A stretch of DNA of 14,053 nucleotides, taken from JBBDIP01 sp040880305 (GTDB lineage: Bacteria > Bacillota > Sulfobacillia > Fermentithermobacillales > Fermentithermobacillaceae). Under the pieces are notes generated by a model. It saw nothing but the letters and a program-made list of their open reading frames with translations, was not told the DNA's origin and made no database searches. Both the position numbers and the translations under genes were made by a program. Positions 1 to 5,819 of the stretch are shown in pieces. How positions within the stretch are numbered: the stretch's first letter is position 1; every line of letters begins with the position of its first letter. The stretch is from contig JBBDIP010000052.1 in NCBI GenBank assembly GCA_040880305.1, forward strand, positions 1 through 14,053, read 5' to 3'.

Positions 1-111
1 TGTACACGGACATCCTCCTGTCTCATTTCGAGTCCAGGTTTTTGTCCGCACCTCCCATGGTGACATTTTCTCTGTCCGCTTACAGGGTGACAATATCACT
101 GTCCCGTAACA
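1..111. repeat. Degenerate direct repeats, possible insertion-sequence end
   Basis: Two 25-nt copies lie 27 nt apart at 60-84 and 87-111. Both begin GTGACA, share CTGTCC in the middle and end in ACA, and they match at 19 of 25 positions. Weaker partial matches are seen at 8-24 (GGACATCCTCCTGTCTC) and 38-50 (TTTGTCCGC). No open reading frame covers this stretch. Closely spaced direct copies of a short motif just outside a housekeeping promoter resemble the multiple transposase-binding repeats at the ends of IS21-like elements. That reading is inference, because no transposase gene is inside the window. The repeats could instead be operator-like sites or an old remnant. Confidence 0.4.
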
Positions 112-128
112 TGAATCCCCCGGTCTTG

Positions 129-158
129 TTGACAGCGGTGATCTGCACTATCTATAAT
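129..158 (+). promoter_or_regulatory. Sigma-A type promoter of groES-groEL
   Basis: The -35 box TTGACA (129-134) and the -10 box TATAAT (153-158) are both perfect consensus and are separated by 18 nt. Transcription would start at about 164-168, immediately before or at the edge of the CIRCE dyad. A bound HrcA repressor would then block initiation, which is the usual arrangement in Bacillota groE operons. Confidence 0.88.
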
Positions 159-166
159 ATTCCTCA

Positions 167-195
167 GTTAGCACTCACTGCACGTGAGTGCTAAC
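167..195. promoter_or_regulatory. CIRCE operator (HrcA binding site)
   Basis: The canonical element TTAGCACTC (168-176), 9 nt, GAGTGCTAA (186-194) is present without a mismatch. The dyad extends beyond the usual 9-bp arms to 12-bp perfect arms (167-178 and 184-195) around a 5-nt centre. CIRCE is the binding site of the heat-shock repressor HrcA, so groES-groEL is expected to be derepressed on heat or protein-folding stress. hrcA itself is not in the window. Confidence 0.97.
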
Positions 196-215
196 AAAGT
201 GCTTACATATTAAGC

Positions 216-236
216 AGAAGGGGGTTTTTCTTGGTG
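216..236 (+). promoter_or_regulatory. Ribosome binding site and alternative starts of groES
   Basis: AGAAGGGGG (216-224) lies 6 nt before TTG (231) and 9 nt before an in-frame GTG (234). Both are usable rare starts and no ATG is available. The choice changes the protein by one residue only. I kept TTG because it gives 95 residues, but GTG has the more typical spacing. Confidence 0.6.
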
Positions 237-518
237 TTGAGGCCTCTAGCTGACCGAGTAGTGGTTAAGCCTATCCAGGCTGAAGAGAAGACCAAGGGCG
301 GAATCGTTATCCCCGATACCGCCAAAGACAAGCCGCAAGAGGGAGAGATCATTGCAGTCGGCCCCGGCCGCGTTCTGGAGAACGGGATCAAACTCGCCCC
401 GGAAGTCAAAGTTGGCGACCGTATCATTTACTCCAAGTACAGCGGCAGCGAGATCAAGATCGAGGGCGATGAGTACCTCATCATCCGCGAGAGCGACATC
501 CTCGCAGTCAAGCAGTAA
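231..518 (+). CDS. groES: GroES, 10-kDa co-chaperonin
   Basis: GroES forms the seven-subunit lid that caps the GroEL cage during ATP-driven protein folding in the cytoplasm. The 95-residue product matches the family throughout. It opens LRPLADRVVVKP, and the mobile loop that contacts GroEL lies around residues 18-32 (EEKTKGGIVIPDTA). The barrel core contains EGEIIAVGPGR and KVGDRIIYSKYSG, and the protein ends DEYLIIRESDILAV. The length is usual. The start is a TTG (or GTG three bases later) behind a good ribosome binding site. It is the first gene of the CIRCE-controlled operon, with groEL 39 nt downstream. Identification is secure; only the exact first residue is open. Confidence 0.97.
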   Translation: MVLRPLADRVVVKPIQAEEKTKGGIVIPDTAKDKPQEGEIIAVGPGRVLENGIKLAPEVKVGDRIIYSKYSGSEIKIEGDEYLIIRESDILAVKQ

Positions 519-557
519 ACCCTAGATCGGGATTTCATTAGGAGGGAAAAACGCAAA

Positions 558-2180
558 GTGGCAGGAAAGATGATTGCTTACGACGCTGAGGCACGGAAGG
601 CCCTGGAAGCGGGCGTCAATGCTGTCGCCAACGCCGTCAAGGTTACTCTAGGCCCCAAGGGCCGCAACGTTGTTCTGGACCGCAAGTTTGGATCCCCGAT
701 AATCACCAAGGACGGCGTCACCGTCGCCAAGGAAATCGAGCTGTCGGACCCCTACGAGAACATGGGCGCTCAGCTCTGCCGTGAAGTCGCTTCTAAGACC
801 AACGACGTGGCTGGAGACGGCACCACAACCGCCACCGTCCTCGCCCAGGCCATCGTGCGCGAGGGCATGAGGAACGTAGCGGCCGGCGCCAACCCCATCT
901 TCATCAAGAGGGGCATCGACAAGGCAGTCGCTCGGGCAGTTGAAGAGATGAAGAAGCTCGCCATCCCCGTGGAGGGCAAGGACGACATCGCCCATATCGC
1001 CGCCAACGCCGGCAACGACAAGGAGATCGGCAACCTTATCGCCGACGCCATGGACAAGGTTGGCAAGGACGGCGTCATTACCGTCGAGGAGTCCAAGGGT
1101 ACCGCCACTACTATGGAAGTCGTCGAAGGCATGGAGTTCGACCGCGGTTACAGCTCGGCTTACTTCGTGACCAACACCGAGGCCATGGAGGCCGAGCTCG
1201 AAGACCCCTACATCCTCATCTATGAGAAGAAGATCTCGGCAGTGGCCGACATCCTACCCCTGCTTGAGAAGGTCGCCCGCACCGGCAAGCCTCTACTCAT
1301 CATCTCCGAGGACCTCGAGGGCGAAGCCCTCGCCACCTTGGTCGTCAACAAGATCCGCGGCACCCTCAACGTGTGCGCGGTGAAGGCCCCCGGTTTTGGC
1401 GACAGGCGCAAGTCCATGCTGGGCGACATCGCCGTTCTCACCGGCGGCAACTTCCTGTCCGAGGACATCGGCGTGAAGCTCGAGAACGTTGACCTCACAA
1501 TGCTGGGCCAGTGCGCCAGGGTCCGCGTGGCCAAAGAGAAAACCACCATCGTCGAGGGCAAGGGCGAGAAGAAGGACATCCAAGGCCGCATCGCTCAGAT
1601 CAGGCGCGAGCTCGATGAGACTGATTCAGACTACGACCGCGAGAAGCTCCAGGAGCGCCTGGCCAAGCTCGCCGGGGGAGTAGCCGTCATCAAGGTTGGC
1701 GCCGCTTCCGAGACCGAGCTCAAGGAGAAAAAGCACAGGTTCGAGGACGCTCTCGCCGCTACCCGCGCCGGAGTCGAGGAAGGCATGATCCCCGGCGGCG
1801 GCACTATCTTCATCAACGTAGCCCCGTGCCTGAGTGAACTCAAGGTTGAGGGCGACGAGAAGGTAGGCGTCCAGATCGTGAAGAGGGCCCTCGAGGAGCC
1901 TCTCCGCCAGATCGCCCATAACGCCGGTCTGGAAGGATCGGTCGTCGTCGAGAAGGTTCGCAACAGCCACAAGAAGGGCTGGGGCCTCGAGGTCCTGTCA
2001 GGCGAATTCATCGACCTGGCCAAGGCCGGCGTGGTCGACCCGCTCAAGGTGGTCCGCTCAGCCCTTGAGAATGCGGCTTCGGTCGCGTCCATGGTGCTTA
2101 CCACCGACTGTCTGATCGCCGAGAGGCCCGAGAAGGAGAAGGCTCCGGGCTATCCGCCCAACCCGGAGATGGACTACTAG
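558..2180 (+). CDS. groEL: GroEL, 60-kDa chaperonin
   Basis: This is the double-ring ATP-dependent folding chaperonin, partner of GroES. The 540-residue product has the full equatorial, intermediate and apical order. Residues near 31-37 read LGPKGRN and residues near 86-95 read GDGTTTATVL, the nucleotide-binding motifs. The apical region includes EGMEFDRGY and VKAPGFGDRRK, and the C-terminal equatorial part contains the signature AALAATRAGVEEG-like stretch (DALAATRAGVEEGMIPGGG). The GTG start at 558 sits 11 nt behind AGGAGGG (540-546); an in-frame ATG at 570 has no spaced ribosome binding site. The C-terminus ends in a proline-rich PGYPPNPEMDY rather than the glycine-methionine repeat tail of many homologues, which is a small departure. 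It is co-transcribed with groES and followed by a hairpin terminator. Confidence 0.98.
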   Translation: MAGKMIAYDAEARKALEAGVNAVANAVKVTLGPKGRNVVLDRKFGSPIITKDGVTVAKEIELSDPYENMGAQLCREVASKTNDVAGDGTTTATVLAQAIVREGMRNVAAGANPIFIKRGIDKAVARAVEEMKKLAIPVEGKDDIAHIAANAGNDKEIGNLIADAMDKVGKDGVITVEESKGTATTMEVVEGMEFDRGYSSAYFVTNTEAMEAELEDPYILIYEKKISAVADILPLLEKVARTGKPLLIISEDLEGEALATLVVNKIRGTLNVCAVKAPGFGDRRKSMLGDIAVLTGGNFLSEDIGVKLENVDLTMLGQCARVRVAKEKTTIVEGKGEKKDIQGRIAQIRRELDETDSDYDREKLQERLAKLAGGVAVIKVGAASETELKEKKHRFEDALAATRAGVEEGMIPGGGTIFINVAPCLSELKVEGDEKVGVQIVKRALEEPLRQIAHNAGLEGSVVVEKVRNSHKKGWGLEVLSGEFIDLAKAGVVDPLKVVRSALENAASVASMVLTTDCLIAERPEKEKAPGYPPNPEMDY

Positions 2181-2238
2181 ACCGCAGGGCTGCAAGACCT
2201 CCTTACGCTGGGTGAGAAGCCCGCGTGACGGATGCAAC

Positions 2239-2273
2239 AGACCCGGTAGGCGAGAGCCTGCCGGGTCTTCCTT
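2239..2273 (+). terminator. Terminator of the groES-groEL operon
   Basis: A 13-bp stem (2239-2251 with 2256-2268, one G-T pair) closes on the tetraloop GAGA and is followed by TTCCTT. The stem is very stable but the T-tract is short and interrupted. It lies 58 nt after the groEL stop, which fits an intrinsic terminator for this operon. Confidence 0.8.
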
Positions 2274-2275
2274 AC

Positions 2276-2295
2276 GAACCCTGATGAACCCTGAT
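2276..2295. repeat. 10-bp tandem duplication
   Basis: GAACCCTGAT occurs twice head to tail (2276-2285 and 2286-2295), between the groEL terminator and the first inverted-repeat unit. It may be a replication-slippage product. It is too short to interpret further. Confidence 0.6.
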
Positions 2296-2302
2296 GAAGG
2301 AA

Positions 2303-2379
2303 GTTGACATAACATCGCATATAAGGCACTTCGGACGCGGCAGTGCCTATTTGGTGGGCACTGGTGGTGTTATGTAAAC
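2303..2379. repeat. Inverted-repeat unit A (MITE-like)
   Basis: This 77-bp unit is bounded by an 11-bp inverted pair, GTTGACATAAC (2303-2313) and GTTATGTAAAC (2369-2379), with one mismatch. Inside is a hairpin formed by AGTGCC and GGGCACT (2342-2362). An upstream GGCACT (2325-2330) could pair with the same AGTGCC as an alternative. A 25-nt core (2338-2362) is identical to one in unit B. No coding capacity is seen. The form suggests a small non-autonomous element or a remnant of an insertion-sequence end; the family is unknown to me. Confidence 0.65.
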
Positions 2380-2437
2380 CGGATTTGGTAGGCAGATGGC
2401 TTCGGGATTGAAGAATGGCCCCGTGGAATAGCATGGA

Positions 2438-2448
2438 GTTTACATAAC
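2438..2448. repeat. Solitary copy of the terminal motif
   Basis: GTTTACATAAC here is the exact reverse complement of the right-hand terminal motif of unit A. It stands alone between units A and B without an obvious partner. It supports the view that this intergenic stretch has collected several copies of the same binding-site-like sequence. Confidence 0.6.
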
Positions 2449-2480
2449 TGACCGTAATCCGTAACTAGCAGGAGATTTGG

Positions 2481-2556
2481 GTTAACATAACTCAGCATTG
2501 AGTACGACGTGTCCCGGCAGTGCCTATTTGGTGGGCACTCGGACCATTATGTAAAC
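2481..2556. repeat. Inverted-repeat unit B (MITE-like)
   Basis: This 76-bp unit is bounded by GTTAACATAAC (2481-2491) and ATTATGTAAAC (2546-2556), in the same order and spacing as unit A about 177 bp upstream. The 25-nt core at 2515-2539 is identical to unit A, including the AGTGCC/GGGCACT hairpin. The sequence between the left motif and the core is not conserved between the two units. Conserved ends and hairpin with a variable filler argue for function or recent mobility of the motifs rather than a plain tandem duplication. Confidence 0.65.
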
Positions 2557-2738
2557 CACCTTCGGCGGTTTGGACCATTGGAGCTCCTCATCACCGTCTC
2601 TTGGCGGCCCCCGAACGACCTATTCGGTACCTCTGGCATCTTCTCGAGCGGGCGATAGGCCAAACTACGTCCGATAATGTCCGATTAGCGGGGTGCGGGA
2701 CGCCGCAAGTCTCAGCGGCAACGACGACCACTGCGGTC

Positions 2739-2807
2739 AGTGCCCATGTAATAGGCAGTAAAGTTGTTATGTAAGCCGCCTCCGGTGGTTAGGTCACTCC
2801 GGTGGTT
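2739..2807. repeat. Diverged inverted copy of the repeat, with short tandem repeat
   Basis: AGTGCCCA (2739-2746) and AATAGGCA (2750-2757) reproduce the unit A/B core in the opposite orientation, with three mismatches between them. Nine bases later GTTATGTAAGC (2766-2776) repeats the terminal motif with one change. It is followed by CTCCGGTGGTT twice (2780-2790 and 2797-2807). The sequence after unit B (CCACCTTCGGCGGTTTGG from 2555) resembles the sequence after 2774, so the flank is repeated as well. Confidence 0.5.
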
Positions 2808-2959
2808 TGTGCCATCCTGGACTGATGCTGGCATTGGAGGTAACAAGCGCCCGGTCAGAGAAATCTTTGGAACAAATCCCAGGCTAGTGCGTCTATGGCA
2901 CTTGTGGGGGAGTGGGTTTTCTGATCCACTGATCGAGACCCTCCGGGAGGAGAACACGC

Positions 2960-4543
2960 ATGCGGAAATTCCCTGTTAGATGGGCGGTTGTGACCGTCGT
3001 AGTGCTGGCAATTGCCGGCCTGGGTTACTGGGGCGTCACGTTCATGTCTAAGGACAAGAGCGGCGGCGAGTTGGTCATGGCCCTCAAACCGGTGACCAGG
3101 GGCGATATTGAAGTGACAGTGAGAGGCTGGGGCCAACTCCAGGCCACTCAGGAACAGGACGTTGTTTCCGGCGCCAAAGGAATTATCAGAGAGATGCTCT
3201 TTCAGCCTGGGCAGAGCGTGACCAAAGGTCAGGTGCTGGCGGTCGTTGACGCCGGGACTCTGTCCATCGAGCTCCGCAGCAAGGAGATAGAGCTCGAGGC
3301 CAAGAAGGTGGCGCTTGCCAGGGATTTCGGAGTACCGTTCGACCAGGTCGCTACGGTGAACCCCGAGATCGCCTTGACCGTACGTGCCCCGATAGCAGGA
3401 AGAGTGAATGGGCTTACCGTCTCAGTTGGAGGCAGCGCGGACGCGGGAAAGGTCTGCAGCGTAGTCGACGACAGCCGGCTGCTCGTCCGGCTCCAACTGC
3501 CTAAACCTCTTTACGACCTTCTATCGGTTGGCACCACGGTGACTTTCAGGGCCGACAGGTTTGAGGGAGGGACCGATGGCATCGTCACCAGACTCGATCC
3601 CAACCCTATCAAGGGTGATGCGGCTTACTATTATGACGTGTCGGTCGAGATACCGAACCCCGGCCTGCTCAAGGTCGGTGACAAGGGGATCCTGATCTTC
3701 AGAGCTCCTGGAGGCGAATTCCAGCAGGATGCCACGATAACTGCGTTTGCCACCGAAGAGACTGTTCAGTCGGCGGTCACAGGCAGAGTGAAGGCTGTGT
3801 ACGCGAAAGAGGGGATGGTCGTCCAAAAGGGTGATCCCATCCTGGAGTTCGAGCCAGGCGTGGCGCTTCTAAGCGCAATGACCCTTCAACTTGGGGTCAA
3901 GACTCTCATGGCCGATGTTGACGGGCTCCGTTCCCAGCTCGCCAACCTGTCCATTGTCGCCCCCATCGACGGAGTGATTGTTTCGCAGAACATCGGGCTC
4001 GGGCAGCCGGTAATCGAGGGCACGAATATCACCAGGATTTCAAACTTCACCAAGATGAACCTCATGCTTAGGGTGGACGAGATGGACGTGCCCAAGGTCC
4101 AGCCAGGCCAGCAGGCCAAGGTTATTGTGTGGGGTCCGTCCGGGCAGCAAGAGATCATGGCAGAGGTCTCGCAGCTCGGTGCCATAGGCGATCCCCGGGA
4201 CGGGATGTCCTCGTTCAACATCACCGTGGCAGTTGCCAACCCGGGCTTCCTACGGCCTGGGATGGGGGCTGAGGCCCAGATATTCGTGTCCAAGAAGGAA
4301 AACGTGATTCTGTGCCCGGTGGAGGCCCTGTACAAAGAGGATGAGAAGTGGTTTGCCGACGTCAAGGAGGAGAAGGACCGCCTCCCGGTCGAGGTCCAAG
4401 TTGGCGCCATGAACGACCAGGTCGCCGAGATAATCAGCGGCCTAACCGAAGGACAGGAAGTAGTGGTCGGGATGACCAAACAGCAGGACGAACCCTCCAA
4501 GGGCGGCAGCAAAGGCATATCGATTCCCATCAAGGGGCGGTGA
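2960..4543 (+). CDS. HlyD/MacA-type efflux adaptor with two tandem modules
   Basis: This is a membrane-anchored adaptor of a MacB/YknZ-type ABC transporter. It starts at ATG 2960 behind GGGAGGAG and has one N-terminal membrane segment (about residues 9-30), with the rest outside the membrane. Two lipoyl-like barrel-sandwich domains can be seen. The first has halves near 68-97 (IIREMLFQPGQSVTKGQVL) and 138-170 (VRAPIAGRVNGLTVSVGG), joined by a short helical stretch. The second has halves near 270-300 (GRVKAVYAKEGMVVQKGDPI) and 330-363 (IVAPIDGVIVSQNIGLGQPV). Each is followed by beta-barrel-like sequence, and residues 450-515 look like a membrane-proximal domain. At 527 residues it is clearly longer than the roughly 380-residue single-module adaptors such as YknX or MacA. 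The permease gene begins 4 nt after its stop. The substrate cannot be read from the sequence. Confidence 0.88.
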   Translation: MRKFPVRWAVVTVVVLAIAGLGYWGVTFMSKDKSGGELVMALKPVTRGDIEVTVRGWGQLQATQEQDVVSGAKGIIREMLFQPGQSVTKGQVLAVVDAGTLSIELRSKEIELEAKKVALARDFGVPFDQVATVNPEIALTVRAPIAGRVNGLTVSVGGSADAGKVCSVVDDSRLLVRLQLPKPLYDLLSVGTTVTFRADRFEGGTDGIVTRLDPNPIKGDAAYYYDVSVEIPNPGLLKVGDKGILIFRAPGGEFQQDATITAFATEETVQSAVTGRVKAVYAKEGMVVQKGDPILEFEPGVALLSAMTLQLGVKTLMADVDGLRSQLANLSIVAPIDGVIVSQNIGLGQPVIEGTNITRISNFTKMNLMLRVDEMDVPKVQPGQQAKVIVWGPSGQQEIMAEVSQLGAIGDPRDGMSSFNITVAVANPGFLRPGMGAEAQIFVSKKENVILCPVEALYKEDEKWFADVKEEKDRLPVEVQVGAMNDQVAEIISGLTEGQEVVVGMTKQQDEPSKGGSKGISIPIKGR

Positions 4544-4547
4544 CGGG

Positions 4548-5708
4548 ATGCATCTCACTGATCTTGTGACCGTCTCGTTTCGCGGCCTCACCAGCAACAA
4601 GATGAGGTCGGTGCTCACGATGCTGGGCGTCATCATCGGAGTGGCTTCCGTAATCGCGCTGGTCTCTATCGGAGAGGGTGCCCGCAAGGACGTGGTGGAG
4701 AACTTCGAGTCCATCGGCACCAACATCCTGCGGCTCTACATGCAGCGGTGGGACGTCAGGCTGACGCTGGACCAAGTGCAGGAGTTGAAGCAGCGGGTCC
4801 CCGACATGGAGATGATCATGCCCCAGGTCGGGTGGGGGACCCAGGTCACCTACGAGGGGAAACAGCGCTACTACGGAGTCCAGGGCGTGACCGACATCTT
4901 CCCCAAGATGCGGAACCACGACCTTTGGACAGGGAGGTTCTTCACGGCCGTGGAGGACGAGATCGCGCGGCCCGTGGCGGTCGTGGGATGGCAGATCATG
5001 CAAGACATGTTCGCGGGCAGGGATCCGGTGGGCAAGAAGATCACCCTGAACCAGCAACCTTTCGAGATAATCGGAGTGCTGGAGGAAAAGGGCCAGAACA
5101 TGGGGGAAGGCGTCGATCAGATGATCTTCGTCCCCATATCTGTGGCCCAGCGGGGGCGCGGCACCAACAGGGTCGATGTGGTCTACATGAAGGCCCGGAG
5201 CAAGGACACCGTGCCGGTAGTCCAGGTCACGGTGGAGCGGATATTCGAGTCCAGATACGGGCCTGATGCTGTGAATGTTTGGACGCAGCAGGCCATGCTG
5301 GACCAGATGCAGCAGTCGACCCGGACCATGACTCTCATGCTTGGAGCCATCGCGGGCGTCTCGCTGCTGGTCGGTGGCATCGGCGTCATGAACATCATGC
5401 TGGTCGCGGTGGCCGAGAGAACCAGGGAGATAGGACTGCGGATGGCGATGGGCGCGAAGCGGCATCAGATCCTCTTACAGTTTCTGTGGGAGTCCGCGAC
5501 GTTGTGCTCCTTGGGAGGGGCAGTGGGGGTGGCCGCGGGACTTGGCGCGTCGCGATTATTGGCGAGGTTCGGACCGAAGACCTCAGTCGCGCCGATGTCG
5601 GCTTTGGTGGCGTTTGGTTTCGCGGTCCTTGTGGGCTTCCTGTTCGGAGTGTACCCTGCCTACCGCGCTTCACGGCTAGCGCCGGCTGACGCTCTGCGCA
5701 GCGAGTAA
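4548..5708 (+). CDS. MacB/YknZ-type ABC transporter permease (FtsX domain)
   Basis: This is a membrane permease of the type VII (mechanotransmission) ABC class. The 386-residue product has a first membrane helix at about 17-45 (LTMLGVIIGVASVIALVSIG), a large extracytoplasmic MacB-type domain (about 46-255), and three C-terminal helices. The signature NIMLVAVAERTREIGLRMAM lies after helix two and the end reads YPAYRASRLAPADALRSE. It has no ATP-binding domain, as expected for the separate-subunit Gram-positive form (YknZ) and unlike proteobacterial MacB. The start at 4548 is 4 nt after the adaptor stop, with AAGGGG (4533-4538) upstream, so the two are translationally coupled. In the YknXYZ arrangement an ATPase gene sits between adaptor and permease; here none is present, so the ATPase must come from elsewhere. 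A terminator follows. Confidence 0.93.
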   Translation: MHLTDLVTVSFRGLTSNKMRSVLTMLGVIIGVASVIALVSIGEGARKDVVENFESIGTNILRLYMQRWDVRLTLDQVQELKQRVPDMEMIMPQVGWGTQVTYEGKQRYYGVQGVTDIFPKMRNHDLWTGRFFTAVEDEIARPVAVVGWQIMQDMFAGRDPVGKKITLNQQPFEIIGVLEEKGQNMGEGVDQMIFVPISVAQRGRGTNRVDVVYMKARSKDTVPVVQVTVERIFESRYGPDAVNVWTQQAMLDQMQQSTRTMTLMLGAIAGVSLLVGGIGVMNIMLVAVAERTREIGLRMAMGAKRHQILLQFLWESATLCSLGGAVGVAAGLGASRLLARFGPKTSVAPMSALVAFGFAVLVGFLFGVYPAYRASRLAPADALRSE

Positions 5709-5723
5709 CCGCTGACATACACG

Positions 5724-5762
5724 GCCCTCGATCTCGCCTACCGGCGCGACCGAGGGCTTTTT
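5724..5762 (+). terminator. Terminator after the adaptor-permease operon
   Basis: GCCCTCG (5724-5730) pairs with CGAGGGC (5751-5757). A smaller inner stem (GCC/GGC) lies in the loop and a run of five T (5758-5762) follows. This is a good intrinsic terminator. It separates the transporter operon from comEC, so comEC probably has its own promoter, although I see no clear one in 5763-5819. Confidence 0.87.
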
Positions 5763-5819
5763 GTTCTGTAGCGGCCAGCATCCAAATTCTGGAAGGAAAG
5801 CGTTGCCGGGGCGTGGAAT

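Larger units (their letters stand above)
2181..2959. other. 779-bp gene-free region between groEL and the efflux operon
   Basis: Apart from the groEL terminator and the repeat units listed separately, I find no credible coding sequence here. The short open frames have no ribosome binding site and no recognisable protein features, and they run through the repeats. Positions 2557-2730 and 2808-2945 show no clear structure. I could not identify a convincing promoter for the downstream adaptor gene. A weak TTGGAA at 2867 lies too far from any good -10 box. Confidence 0.7.

Noticed and set aside
203..427. Open frame on the minus strand over groES
   Set aside because: It lies antisense to groES and the CIRCE region, has no ribosome binding site and no recognisable protein features.
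1631..2104. 157-codon minus-strand frame inside groEL
   Set aside because: It is a shadow of the GC-rich codon pattern of groEL; the composition (serine/alanine/arginine/proline rich) is typical of an antisense frame.
2303..2556. CRISPR array
   Set aside because: Only two full units, inverted rather than direct ends, variable spacing and no cas genes nearby.
2867..2897. Possible promoter TTGGAA ... TCTATG for the adaptor gene
   Set aside because: The spacing is 19 nt and both boxes are poor; not better than chance in this region.
2520..2979. Short plus-strand frames in the groEL-adaptor intergenic region
   Set aside because: They run through the repeat units, have no good ribosome binding site and show no family resemblance; the second overlaps the true adaptor start.
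4530..5465. 311-codon minus-strand frame over the permease gene
   Set aside because: The translation is histidine/aspartate/arginine rich without domain features, and the plus-strand permease is unmistakable.
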